Positions 16,842 through 25,706 of a stretch of DNA of 39,276 nt are shown in pieces (the first letter of the stretch is position 1; every line of letters begins with the position of its first letter). Made by a program: the position numbers and the translations under genes. A model generated the notes under the pieces. That model saw nothing but the letters and a program-made list of their open reading frames with translations. It was not told the DNA's origin and made no database searches. This stretch comes from Promineifilum sp. (lineage in GTDB: Bacteria > Chloroflexota > Anaerolineae > Promineifilales > Promineifilaceae), in the NCBI GenBank assembly GCA_019454405.1, contig JACFOH010000001.1, forward strand, positions 82,564 to 121,839, in the 5' to 3' direction.

Positions 16842-17897
16842 TTGAATAGACAGTCTATTTTACCAGGCTGGCTTAGCGCGTTGCTATCCGTGGCCTTTGT
16901 CATATCGGCCATCACCGTCATGTTCTTTGCCTACCTTACGGTACAACACCTTCTTAGCCAGCCTGCCAGGGCGGCCGAGGGCGTTGGCGGGCAGGGTGAG
17001 GAGTTATCTCCAGGCGGCGGATTGGCTCCGGTTCCGATTACTGAAGGCGTCACTGAACCTACACCGACCCCGGTACCAACGTTGGCGGCCTGGGATGGAA
17101 AGGACCGCGTTAATATCCTTTTGCTTGGCATCGATCGCCGGCCAGGAGAGGCATTTATTTCCCGGACCGATTCGATGATGGTGATTTCCATCAACCCGAT
17201 AGATGATTCAGCCTCCGTCTTGTCCATTCCGCGCGACCTATATGTCCAGATTCCCGGCTATGGTCAGGATCGGATCAACACCGCGCTCGTCTATGGATCA
17301 CGCGAAGGCGATTACCTCGATGGCGCGGCGCTAGCCATGCAAACCATCTCATACAATTTGAATATCCCGATCCATCATTTTGTCCTGATCGATTTTGGAG
17401 CGTTTACTCGTACCATTGATATCCTGGGGGGCATTGACGTCCAGGTCCCCTATGATATCAACGACTCCATGTATCCGGATATGAACTACGGCTACGATCC
17501 CCTCTATATTCCGGCGGGGATGAACCACTTCGATGGGGAACTGGCCCTGAAGTACGCTCGCACGCGCCACGCCGACAGTGACTTCAATCGCGCCTATCGC
17601 CAGCAACAAATTTTGTTTGCGGCCCGCGGCAAGGCGATGAGCTTGGGGTTGGTTGGGTTGCTATCGCGCGCGCCCTCGCTCTACCGCGAAGTAGAGGGTG
17701 GTATCCGTACAGATCTCAGCCTGGAGCAGATCGTGCGCCTGGCCAAGACCGTCGGTGATATCCCTTCCGGGAATATACGCAATGCGGTGATCGACCAGGA
17801 TTACGTGACCAGCTTTCGCACACCTGGTGGCGCTTCTGTGTTGTTGCTCAATAGCGATATGGCTCTGCCCATGATTCATGACTTATTCGGCAATTGA
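16842..17897 (+). CDS. LytR-CpsA-Psr (LCP) family membrane protein, glycopolymer ligase type
   Basis: 351 residues with a TTG start behind GGATTGGAG. One N-terminal transmembrane helix (about 10-34) and a Gly/Pro/Thr-rich linker lead to an extracytoplasmic LCP domain: VNILLLGIDRR, SRTDSMMVISINP, SVLSIPRDLYVQIPG, GYGQDRINTAL, FVLIDFGAF, GGIDVQVPYDI, LKYARTRHADSDFNRAYRQQQIL. The Arg and Asp residues in these motifs contact polyprenyl pyrophosphate and Mg. LCP proteins move glycans from polyprenyl-pyrophosphate carriers to cell wall or other acceptors. Chloroflexota envelopes vary, so the acceptor here is unknown. It fits with the GT2 and deoxysugar genes upstream as part of surface-glycan assembly. 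Confidence 0.93.
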   Translation: MNRQSILPGWLSALLSVAFVISAITVMFFAYLTVQHLLSQPARAAEGVGGQGEELSPGGGLAPVPITEGVTEPTPTPVPTLAAWDGKDRVNILLLGIDRRPGEAFISRTDSMMVISINPIDDSASVLSIPRDLYVQIPGYGQDRINTALVYGSREGDYLDGAALAMQTISYNLNIPIHHFVLIDFGAFTRTIDILGGIDVQVPYDINDSMYPDMNYGYDPLYIPAGMNHFDGELALKYARTRHADSDFNRAYRQQQILFAARGKAMSLGLVGLLSRAPSLYREVEGGIRTDLSLEQIVRLAKTVGDIPSGNIRNAVIDQDYVTSFRTPGGASVLLLNSDMALPMIHDLFGN

Positions 17898-17972
17898 TCG
17901 GCCGCTGGCTTACCGGTAGGTATATCGGAAGTCCGCCGGGGCGAACTTCAGAAGGTTCTTAAGATCGCTCGC

Positions 17973-17978
17973 TATAAT
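17973..17978 (+). promoter_or_regulatory. Candidate -10 box before the homocysteine methyltransferase/MTHFR gene
   Basis: A perfect TATAAT lies 21 bases before the ATG at 18000. No good -35 is at the expected distance. I saw no SAM- or cobalamin-riboswitch features in the roughly 100-base gap. Confidence 0.4.
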
Positions 17979-17999
17979 TCGTGATCATAGGTAAGGTCA

Positions 18000-19898
18000 A
18001 TGCCGATAATGAGCAATAATCTGATCAACCGCAGTTGGTTCAAAGAGCGTTTGGGACAAGGGCCGATCCTGATGGATGGAGCCTTTGGCACGGTCCTCCA
18101 CGATCGCGGCGTGGGCATCGATCAATCGTTCGATTCCGTCAATCTCAGCAACCCCGCCCTGGTGGCCGAAATTCATCAGTCCTATATCGACGCAGGCTCT
18201 GACCTCATAGAGACTAATTCTTTTGGAGCCAATTATTTTAAACTGGCTGAGTTCGGCCTGCAGAGTCAAGTAGATAAGGTCAATCGCGCGGCTGTTACCA
18301 TTGCTCGGCGCGTTATCAACGACGCTCAAAAAGGGACTCTGTTGGCCGGTTCCATCGGCCCGCTAGGCGTACGTCTCGCTCCGCTTGGTCGAGTAACTTT
18401 TGCCGAAGCGGCCGAGGCTTTCACGGAACAGATCAAGGCCCTGATCATGGCCGAACCACAAGGGGTCGATCTACTCATTATCGAGACTATGTCTGATATT
18501 AAAGAGATCGAAGCCGCTGTCTCGGCCGCCCGCTCACTTAGCGCGGATATTCCCATTATCGTTGAGATGACCTTCACGCGAGATGACAAGACAATCCTTG
18601 GTTATCCGCCCGATGCTATTGCTACTCATTTGGCGAAACTCGATGTCGATGCCGTGGGCATTAATTGTTCGGGCGGGCCGGCTCAGGTTCTGCGACTCGT
18701 GAATATCGTGCGGCAACTGGCTCCGGAGATGCCGGTCTCGGCTTCGCCCAATGCGGGCTGGCCGGAGCAGATGGGAGGCGGCCGGGTCGCCTATCCAGCG
18801 ACGCCTGATTATTTTGGCGGTTACGCTCGCGCGTTTATCGAAGCCGGGGTTAATCTGGTCGGTGGATGCTGTGGGACGACCGCAGCGCATATCCAGGCTA
18901 TGCGCCGGGCGATTGATACGCCCGGAGATAGCCCTTATACCGTTTCTGAAGTTCGTTTTGTACGTCGCCCGGGCAAGGCCACGGTTGCCGTTAGCGAACG
19001 GCCGACTCGCCTGGCGCAGCATCTGGAACAAAGGCAGCTCATCTTGACGGTCGAGATGAACCCCCCTAAAGGGGTTGCTCCTGAGCGCTTGTTGGCTGGG
19101 GCGCGTATGCTCCATGAGGCTGGGGCCACTTTTCTCAATATCGCTGATAGCCCGCTGGCCCGCATGCGTATGAGCGCCTGGGCGGCCGCCTATCTGGTCC
19201 AGAGAGAAATCGGCCTGGAGACGGTATTGCACTTCCCGACGCGCGGCCGCAACCTGCTTCGCATCCAGGGCGATCTCCTCGCCGCCCACGCCATGGGGAT
19301 TCGCAATCTGTTTGTCGCCATGGGCGATCCGACGCGCATTGGTGATTTTCCGGAGGCGACCGATTCCTATGATATTGTGCCGTCTGGCCTGATCGAATTG
19401 ATCAAAAAACAATTCAATCAGGGCCTGGACAAAGCCGGTCAATCCATCGACCAACCCACCTCCTTCGTAGTCGGTTGCGCGTTGAGCTTGACTCCCAAGA
19501 ATATTGAGGCGGAATTGAAGCTACTGCGTAAAAAAGTCGAGCATGGCGCGGATTTCGCCATTACCCAGCCGGTGTTTGATCCGCAGAAGGCGATCGACTT
19601 CCTGGCGGCCTATGAACGGGCTTATGGCGAGCCTCCCCCCCCCATCCTGGCAGGCATTAAACCGCTCTATAACGTTCGCAACGCCGATTTCCTGCACAAT
19701 GAAGTGCCGGGTATCTCCATTCCTGAAGAGCAACGAGAGAGGATGCGTTTGGCCGAGTCACCTCAGGCCGAAGGAGTTGAGATCGCTCGCGAGATCGCTC
19801 AGGCGTTGCGGCCCTACGTGCACGGCTACTACTTTATGCCTGCATTTGGGCGCTACGATCTCGTGGCCGATGTGCTGGATGCCTTTCATCAAGGATAA
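18000..19898 (+). CDS. Bifunctional homocysteine S-methyltransferase / 5,10-methylenetetrahydrofolate reductase
   Basis: 632 residues in two parts. Residues 1-310 are a homocysteine methyltransferase barrel (MDGAFGTVL, ETNSFGAN, SIGPLG) with the three zinc cysteines C223 in GINC and C290-C291 in GGCCGTT. Residues about 340-632 are an MTHFR barrel (LILTVEMNPPKG, FVAMGDPTRIGDFPEATDSYDI, FAITQPVFD, ILAGIKPL). The order matches Bacillus YitJ-type fusions. The protein reduces methylene-THF and may methylate homocysteine to methionine; it lacks the folate- and B12-binding modules of MetH. The start is the ATG at 18000 behind AGGTAAGG. It is one arm of homocysteine use; cystathionine beta-synthase at 31723 is the other. 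Confidence 0.93.
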   Translation: MPIMSNNLINRSWFKERLGQGPILMDGAFGTVLHDRGVGIDQSFDSVNLSNPALVAEIHQSYIDAGSDLIETNSFGANYFKLAEFGLQSQVDKVNRAAVTIARRVINDAQKGTLLAGSIGPLGVRLAPLGRVTFAEAAEAFTEQIKALIMAEPQGVDLLIIETMSDIKEIEAAVSAARSLSADIPIIVEMTFTRDDKTILGYPPDAIATHLAKLDVDAVGINCSGGPAQVLRLVNIVRQLAPEMPVSASPNAGWPEQMGGGRVAYPATPDYFGGYARAFIEAGVNLVGGCCGTTAAHIQAMRRAIDTPGDSPYTVSEVRFVRRPGKATVAVSERPTRLAQHLEQRQLILTVEMNPPKGVAPERLLAGARMLHEAGATFLNIADSPLARMRMSAWAAAYLVQREIGLETVLHFPTRGRNLLRIQGDLLAAHAMGIRNLFVAMGDPTRIGDFPEATDSYDIVPSGLIELIKKQFNQGLDKAGQSIDQPTSFVVGCALSLTPKNIEAELKLLRKKVEHGADFAITQPVFDPQKAIDFLAAYERAYGEPPPPILAGIKPLYNVRNADFLHNEVPGISIPEEQRERMRLAESPQAEGVEIAREIAQALRPYVHGYYFMPAFGRYDLVADVLDAFHQG

Positions 19899-19962
19899 TT
19901 CTCGCGCGGCTATTCAGATCGTGTAGTGGCCGGGCGGATATGATCCTTCCCACTTTCCCCTT

Positions 19963-19990
19963 TTGACAGGCGGTAAATAGTGGTTAAATT
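19963..19990 (+). promoter_or_regulatory. Candidate zwf promoter
   Basis: A consensus TTGACA (19963-19968) and TAAATT (19985-19990) are 16 bases apart. A perfect TATAAT at 19994-19999 is also present but is 25 bases from the -35. The predicted start falls inside the dyad at 19991-20020. Confidence 0.5.
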
Positions 19991-20020
19991 ATTTATAATG
20001 ATATGAATGTCATTATAAAT
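19991..20020 (+). promoter_or_regulatory. Operator-like inverted repeat before zwf
   Basis: ATTTATAATGA (19991-20001) and TCATTATAAAT (20010-20020) are perfect 11-base inverted arms around an 8-base centre. The dyad covers the predicted transcription start and stops just before the ribosome-binding site GAGG (20021-20024). This is classic placement for a dimeric repressor. AT-rich half sites of this sort resemble Fur/PerR/Zur-like or TetR-like operators, but the regulator is not encoded here and is unknown. Confidence 0.6.
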
Positions 20021-20033
20021 GAGGCGAACTCCG

Positions 20034-21512
20034 ATGAGTGAAATGCATACGATTGTTATTTTTGGGGCTTCCGGCGATCTAACGCACCGCAAGCTTATTC
20101 CATCCCTCTACGATCTATTCCGCAAGGGCAGGCTGCCGGAGAGATTCCGAATAGTCGGCGTGGCCCGTAGCGAATATACCAATGAGGCTTTCCGTAGCTA
20201 CGTGGAGTCTGGCGTAAAGGAGTTTGCCAAATCCACTTACGACCCAGATACCTGGCAGAATTTTGCCCCGCTCATCGAATATTTTCAGGGCGACTTGACC
20301 GCGCCCGAAGAGATGCAAACGATAGATGAGGCTCTTCGTGAACTTGAGAAGGGGGAGCCGGGCAATCGAATCTATTATCTCGCCATCGGGCCTCAGCTAT
20401 ATGAGAAGGCTATCGCCAACCTGGGCGTGGCTGGTATGGTCCAGGAGATGACCCCTGATGCAGGCTGGCGGCGGGTTGTCATTGAGAAACCGTTTGGCCA
20501 TGACCTGGCTTCTGCTCAGGCGCTTAATCAGGCCATACATCAGGTCCTGGATGAATCCCAGATCTATCGTATTGATCACTATCTGGGCAAGGAAACAGTC
20601 CAAAACCTCCTCGTCTTTCGCTTTGCCAACTCGCTGTATGAGCCGGTGTGGAATCGAAATTATATCGACCACGTTCAGATCACGGTTGCCGAGACGGTCG
20701 ATGTCAGCCAGCGGGCGAACTTCTACGATTCTGTGGGGGTCGTGCGCGATATGATGCAGAATCATATGATGCAGTTGTTTTCGTTGGTGGCTGCTGAACC
20801 CCCTTCATCATTTGATGCGGAGGCGATCCGTAACGAGAAGGCTAAAGTATTTAGCGCTATACGCCCGATCAAGCCTGAGGACGTAGGAGAAAGCACTGTA
20901 CGCGGTCAATACCGGCAGTATCGGGACACTAAAGGCGTCGCGCCCGGTTCCATTACGCCTACTTATGCCGCCATCCGCTTTTATGTCGATAATTGGCGCT
21001 GGCAAGGTGTGCCTTTCTATATGCGTTCGGGCAAGGCTCTGGCGGCCAAGGATACGGAGATCTCTATTTTCTTCAAGCGCCCGCCTCATGTCATGTTCCC
21101 CATGAAGCCTGGCAGCAAACCCGCGCCCAACCGCCTGTCCATTTGTATTCAGCCTGACGAAGGCATCCACTTTTCCTTCCAGGCCAAAGTACCAGATACG
21201 GCGGCCGAGATGCGTTCAGTCGAGATGCTTTTCCACTATCAAGACACGTTTGGCGCCCAATCTATCCCTGAGGCTTATGAGCGTTTGCTGCTGGATGTGA
21301 TCAAGGGCGATGCCTCACTCTTCACCCGAAGTGACGCTATCGAGCTGTCCTGGCGATTGGTTGATCCGATTATCCAGGGATGGGAATCACCGAACGCTCC
21401 GCCGCTATACTTCTACGAATCAGGCACGTGGGGGCCAAGCGAAGCCGATCGGTTGATCGCCCATAACGGCTATCATTGGACCCACGGCTGTGGGCACAGT
21501 TCTGAAGGCTGA
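20034..21512 (+). CDS. zwf: Glucose-6-phosphate 1-dehydrogenase
   Basis: 492 residues, full length. The dinucleotide motif is GASGDLT (11-17) with the following R19-K20, and the active-site block RIDHYLGKE spans 179-187 with catalytic-type H182. EKPFGHD and FYMRSGKAL are further family motifs. The enzyme oxidises glucose-6-phosphate to 6-phosphogluconolactone and makes NADPH. The chosen start is the ATG at 20034, 9 bases after GAGG; an earlier in-frame ATG at 20019 lies within the operator dyad and has no ribosome-binding site. No gnd or pgl gene is adjacent. It converges with the helicase gene (11-base gap) without a visible terminator. Confidence 0.97.
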   Translation: MSEMHTIVIFGASGDLTHRKLIPSLYDLFRKGRLPERFRIVGVARSEYTNEAFRSYVESGVKEFAKSTYDPDTWQNFAPLIEYFQGDLTAPEEMQTIDEALRELEKGEPGNRIYYLAIGPQLYEKAIANLGVAGMVQEMTPDAGWRRVVIEKPFGHDLASAQALNQAIHQVLDESQIYRIDHYLGKETVQNLLVFRFANSLYEPVWNRNYIDHVQITVAETVDVSQRANFYDSVGVVRDMMQNHMMQLFSLVAAEPPSSFDAEAIRNEKAKVFSAIRPIKPEDVGESTVRGQYRQYRDTKGVAPGSITPTYAAIRFYVDNWRWQGVPFYMRSGKALAAKDTEISIFFKRPPHVMFPMKPGSKPAPNRLSICIQPDEGIHFSFQAKVPDTAAEMRSVEMLFHYQDTFGAQSIPEAYERLLLDVIKGDASLFTRSDAIELSWRLVDPIIQGWESPNAPPLYFYESGTWGPSEADRLIAHNGYHWTHGCGHSSEG

Positions 21513-21523
21513 AAACAGTTGGG

Positions 21524-23860
21524 TTACGGATTGCCTCCGTCATCGGGGCGACGTTCCTGCAGGTAGCGATAGAGCACTCCCATCACGGTTGCCGGTTCGG
21601 CCTCTTGTTCGCGGTTCCGGCTGCGTGTGGCTCGACTGCGACTGATCTGCAGGAAGCGACGCGCTCGTGTTACCCCTACATAAAGTAATCTCAGCCGTTC
21701 ACAAATGACCTCTATATGTGCTGATTCAGTTGCCGTCCGGCCGGGGTAAATACCGGCCTCGCCGTGCATCAAGTAGGAGAGTTGGGCTGTTGCCTCTGCG
21801 TTGGGGTCGCCACCCAATAAATTATTGACGCCCATGAAGTATGATTCCAGGCTGCTGGGGATCCACTGGCCGTCGATACCAACCAGAAAAACCGCATCCC
21901 ACTCCAGCCCTTTGCCGCTGTGCTGAGTTGCCAGGGTGATCCGCCCGGCTTTTGGTTCATAGCCTGAATCGTCACGCATGGTACTGAGCGTCCGTCGCCC
22001 GGCCGCTACCGATTGCAGTTGGATCACCAATTCAGGTAGCCGCCAATCCGGCTGCGCCTCTCGCCATTGCCGCATGAGCGCAGCGATTTGGTAGGCGATG
22101 GCGAGATCCCGCTCCTGGCCATCCTGGCCTGTGAATAACCTGTCAGCCAACGCCAGGACCATGTCATCGATAGGCAACGTGCGCAGATCGAAGCTACTTC
22201 TCAGGAAGTCGGCCAATTGCTCCAGGCGATTGATGCTATCCTCTGTGGCCACCCCCGTTGGCAGGTTGTCATCGATGGACTCGCCTTCTTTGGGGAAGAG
22301 GATCGATTCGGGCTGATAAATACTGCGCAACAGGACCTGGAAGCGAGAGGCATCTTCTGCCTCTTCTTCACTGCTGGATTCCATCACGCCCAATTCCGGA
22401 AGGGCATTGTAAGTTGCCTGCAGCGCCTTGGTGTCTAACGGATTGGCCAGCACGGACAGAACGGCATGGATCGCTGCAGCTACCTCGCGCTCCCGACTGC
22501 TGCCTCGCAACAGGTTATCATAATCCGCTTTGAACTTGTCCAGATGCTGGGCAATGATATATCCCATCTGATGGGTAGGGACCAGGATAGCGATTGTATG
22601 TTGAGGATGTCGTCGCACATATTCCATCGCCAGTTGCGCCACAGCCGGCAACTCTTCATCTTCACGGTGGCGGTAGACCCGTATGCGCATGTCCGCTTCG
22701 CTGTCTAGTGGATTCGGTTGAGCGTCACCTGGAGGCGTGGGCAATATATCCTGTCGCCGGAACGCATCCTGCCGCACCTCGGGCACAGGGTGGTTATCGA
22801 TAGTCCAATTGAGAATGGCGTTGGCCGCGCCGATAATGAGCGGGGCCGAGCGGCCGCTGTTGGGCAGGGTCTTCGCCGTTACGTCCGGCCGGTCGATGAA
22901 CTTGGAAAAGAAGCGCGGGTGGGCGGCCGTAAACGTACTGGTGATCGCCTGGTTTGGATCGCCCACGCGGACCCAGTTCCCATCGGGACCGATCAATCGA
23001 TCCAGTAATATTTCTTGCAGCGGGATGCTGTCTTGCGCTTCGTCTTCCAGCACGAACGGCCAGCGATTTTGCAGGCCGTTGACCAGATCCGGCCGGTGAT
23101 CGAGCAAGTCGGCCGCGCGCCAAATGAGATCGTCATAATCGAGGCCGCCCTGCCGTGCCAGCCCCGCCTGATAGCGCCCGTAAATGCCGGCCAGCATATA
23201 CATGAGAGGCGAACGAGCGACATTTGTCTCTTCCTCTTTTGTTGGCGAGTCATACTGATCCCGGATTGACATCAGGATTGCCTCCGGACCAAAGCGATCG
23301 TTCTTGGCCGCGCGGATGAACGCTGCGGCCATATTGACCGTGGTATTGCGCCATCCCGCGATCATCTGTGGACTATATTCACGATTAGACTCGGGCAGGA
23401 ACGCTTCCCATAAGTGCGTATTGTCATTAATCCAGCCATCGACGCTTGCTTCAAGTGTTTGACGGCTCTGTGTTTCGTCGAGAACGATTAACTCATCTCC
23501 CGGTGTCTCGCCTGCCCAGCGTACGATCTCCAAAGACAAGCTATGGAGCGTGCGTACATCATAGCCGGCATCAGACAGTCCCGTCTCCAGCAGCCGTTTG
23601 CGGATGCGCGCCCGGAAGGTATCGACGCTTGTATTGAGGAATGTGACAATCAACACTTGCTGATCACTGGCAAGATCGACACGACCATCACCGATCAGCC
23701 TGGCTGCCAATAAGGATAGCGTGAAAGTCTTGCCGCTGCCTGGCACAGCGCTGACTGCCATACGACCGCCGCGATAGGCTAGAACTTCTTCCTGGGCCGG
23801 CCGCAAGATTAGGGGAGAGGGTGTCGTTAAGTCGTTCATGTTGGAGAAGTGAGCCAGCAT
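21524..23860 (-). CDS. UvrD/Rep-like superfamily 1A DNA helicase
   Basis: 778 residues. Helicase motifs are visible in order: Walker A AVPGSGKT (38-45), motif Ia-like VLIVTFLNTSV, motif II DEAQD with LQEILL after it, motif III VGDPNQAITSTFTAA, motif IV as LPNSGRSAPLI (where many UvrD proteins have NYRS), motif V ITLATQHSGKGLEWDAVFLVG and motif VI RLLYVGVTRARRFL. It should unwind DNA 3' to 5' with ATP. There is no RecB-type nuclease domain: the C-terminus ends soon after motif VI with a short Glu/Arg-rich tail. It is therefore not a clear UvrD, PcrA or RecB orthologue. The ATG at 23860 has TATAAT two bases upstream and no ribosome-binding site; the in-frame ATG at 23839 is a possible alternative. 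Confidence 0.88.
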   Translation of the reverse strand: MLAHFSNMNDLTTPSPLILRPAQEEVLAYRGGRMAVSAVPGSGKTFTLSLLAARLIGDGRVDLASDQQVLIVTFLNTSVDTFRARIRKRLLETGLSDAGYDVRTLHSLSLEIVRWAGETPGDELIVLDETQSRQTLEASVDGWINDNTHLWEAFLPESNREYSPQMIAGWRNTTVNMAAAFIRAAKNDRFGPEAILMSIRDQYDSPTKEEETNVARSPLMYMLAGIYGRYQAGLARQGGLDYDDLIWRAADLLDHRPDLVNGLQNRWPFVLEDEAQDSIPLQEILLDRLIGPDGNWVRVGDPNQAITSTFTAAHPRFFSKFIDRPDVTAKTLPNSGRSAPLIIGAANAILNWTIDNHPVPEVRQDAFRRQDILPTPPGDAQPNPLDSEADMRIRVYRHREDEELPAVAQLAMEYVRRHPQHTIAILVPTHQMGYIIAQHLDKFKADYDNLLRGSSREREVAAAIHAVLSVLANPLDTKALQATYNALPELGVMESSSEEEAEDASRFQVLLRSIYQPESILFPKEGESIDDNLPTGVATEDSINRLEQLADFLRSSFDLRTLPIDDMVLALADRLFTGQDGQERDLAIAYQIAALMRQWREAQPDWRLPELVIQLQSVAAGRRTLSTMRDDSGYEPKAGRITLATQHSGKGLEWDAVFLVGIDGQWIPSSLESYFMGVNNLLGGDPNAEATAQLSYLMHGEAGIYPGRTATESAHIEVICERLRLLYVGVTRARRFLQISRSRATRSRNREQEAEPATVMGVLYRYLQERRPDDGGNP

Positions 23861-23862
23861 CC

Positions 23863-23870
23863 ATTATAAT
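23863..23870. promoter_or_regulatory. Shared palindromic -10 element between divergent helicase and glycosidase genes
   Basis: ATTATAAT reads TATAAT on both strands (plus 23865-23870, minus 23868-23863). It sits between the helicase start (23860, minus) and the glycosidase start (23913, plus). -35 boxes are poor on both sides, so promoter strength cannot be judged. Confidence 0.4.
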
Positions 23871-23912
23871 CATGCCTTCCTACTCCTGCATCCTGGGAGC
23901 CTTTCCTTTGCT

Positions 23913-25706
23913 ATGAACGAAAGAATGAAGCTGCGAACGATGATATTGTTGGCTGGGTGGGCGTTGCTATTGTTAACCCAACCAGTAGCGAATACCTTGG
24001 CGCAGGGAGAACCTGAGCAGCCACGAGAATCAGCTGAGAGTGCTGAATTGAATGACCTCAGGTTTGGTATTGTTGAGGCTTTTTGGCGGCCTGACGATGC
24101 CAATGAGCTGGGTGTTGGTTGGGATCGTATCCTGTTTTACTGGAATGAGATTCAACCCACCGGCCCTGACGATTGGAACACCCTTCACGTGCTTGAAGAA
24201 TGGCTTCGCGACGCTCGTGACGGCGATCGTGTCGTTATGGGATTGCTTAAGAATACACCTCCCTGGGCCACAGATGCAGAACCGTTCTCAGGCGCGCCTC
24301 GCGGTCTCTACTTGCCAATCGATGACCCCGATAACCTGTGGGCTGGCTATGTCGGCAAAGTCGTCGATTATTATGCGCCTCTCGGCGTCCATCACTGGAT
24401 CGTCTGGAACGAACCCGAGATAGAAGCCGGTGTATATGGCCATGAGTTCAGCGGGTCAACCCGTGACTACTACCAACTGCTGAAGGTAGCCTACCAGGTG
24501 GCCAAAGCGCGTGATCCGGAGGCTGTTATTCACCTGGCCGGTTGGTCTTATTGGCATGATACCGATTGGCTCGATAAGTTTCTGAAAGTTGCCACCGCCG
24601 ATCCAGAGGGGGCAGCCAACGGCTATTTCTTCGACACGATCACCCTGCACATCTACTTTCGAGTGGAGACAGTTGAAGAACTGGTCGAGAAGACGCGGGC
24701 AATCCAGAAGCGATATGGATTGGATAAGCCCGTCTGGATCAATGAGACGAACGCCTCGCCTAATCTCGATCCGTTGTGGCCTGTCGTCCGGCCGAACTTC
24801 CAGGTGGATCTGGAGCAACAGGCATGGTACATCGTTCAGGCTCATGCCCTGGGGTTTGGAGCGGGCAGCGCCAGCATCGGGGTTTATAAATTACTGGATA
24901 TTCTCTTACCGGAGGGCGGCGAGTCGTTTGGCATCCTCCGGCCCGACGGCAGCCGCCGTCCAGCCTTCTACGCCTATCGGACGACCATCCATTATTTGAA
25001 CGGCTTCACTTTTCCTGTTGGTCGCCAGCAGGAGCGAGATTTCTACGCGTTCGCATTTCAGCGGCCGGAAGGCGTCACTCGTATCCTCTGGGCACGTAAC
25101 TCTTCCGACTTGATCTTGCGCGTTCCTGCCCTGGCTGACGAGGGTTTACTTGTGTCGGCTCTGGGGCAAGGGCACCCAATCGAGGCAGTCGACGGGTATT
25201 ATCATATTCGACTAAGTGGCGCTCGCTGTACCCCTGCTTGTGATATTGGTGGGCCACCGGTGTTCCTTGTTGAAAAGACAAACGGGGGAGTGGATGTGGA
25301 AGCTATCGAGCGTATCAACCCTCAGACGGCTGTTTTAGCCACAGCAACGCCTACGCCGTCGGGTGGGGTGACAACCAGCCCCGCTGAGCAAGCCACATTT
25401 GAAGCTGAACTGGCAACCCAGGTTGCCTGGACGCTGACCCCAACAGCCACGCAGATTCCTTCCGAGACGCCCGTTCCCGCATCAACAGCTACAATGACTC
25501 CTACGTCAACTGCAACCTCGACACCGCCTACCCCTGCTACCATCGCCATTGCCGAGAATCTGGATGAGGCCACTCCGATCCATGATGATTCATCGGCAGC
25601 GTCACGGAGTAGCGGGCCGTATCTGTCCTGGCTATTTATTGGCGTCGCTCTTGTCCTCAGCCTTGCCTTGGTAGTATTGGTCGCGCGCCGGCGTGGTAAC
25701 AGTTGA
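23913..25706 (+). CDS. Surface-anchored clan GH-A-like glycoside hydrolase with Thr/Pro-rich stalk
   Basis: 597 residues. A signal peptide (about 1-31, ending NTLAQG) is followed by a TIM-barrel catalytic region (50-400) with acid/base E167 in WIVWNEPE and probable nucleophile E278 in VWINETN. THE strand LHIYF (245-249) is the usual His/Tyr strand. A beta-rich segment (about 400-470) precedes a low-complexity Thr/Pro/Ala stalk (about 475-550) and a C-terminal transmembrane helix (about 569-590) ending in ARRRGNS, so the enzyme is displayed outside the cell on a stalk. The substrate is unknown; GH39/GH5-like relatives act on plant or bacterial polysaccharides. It shares the barrel plan with the proteins at 460-1584 and 33333-34733. 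Its stop overlaps the next start by one base (TGATG). Confidence 0.82.
   Translation: MNERMKLRTMILLAGWALLLLTQPVANTLAQGEPEQPRESAESAELNDLRFGIVEAFWRPDDANELGVGWDRILFYWNEIQPTGPDDWNTLHVLEEWLRDARDGDRVVMGLLKNTPPWATDAEPFSGAPRGLYLPIDDPDNLWAGYVGKVVDYYAPLGVHHWIVWNEPEIEAGVYGHEFSGSTRDYYQLLKVAYQVAKARDPEAVIHLAGWSYWHDTDWLDKFLKVATADPEGAANGYFFDTITLHIYFRVETVEELVEKTRAIQKRYGLDKPVWINETNASPNLDPLWPVVRPNFQVDLEQQAWYIVQAHALGFGAGSASIGVYKLLDILLPEGGESFGILRPDGSRRPAFYAYRTTIHYLNGFTFPVGRQQERDFYAFAFQRPEGVTRILWARNSSDLILRVPALADEGLLVSALGQGHPIEAVDGYYHIRLSGARCTPACDIGGPPVFLVEKTNGGVDVEAIERINPQTAVLATATPTPSGGVTTSPAEQATFEAELATQVAWTLTPTATQIPSETPVPASTATMTPTSTATSTPPTPATIAIAENLDEATPIHDDSSAASRSSGPYLSWLFIGVALVLSLALVVLVARRRGNS

Noticed and set aside
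17898..17999. SAM or cobalamin riboswitch upstream of the homocysteine methyltransferase/MTHFR gene
   Set aside because: The gap is only about 100 bases and shows none of the conserved cores of these riboswitches.
18534..19454. Long minus-strand open frame opposite the homocysteine methyltransferase/MTHFR gene
   Set aside because: Antisense shadow over a gene with clear zinc and FAD-barrel motifs.
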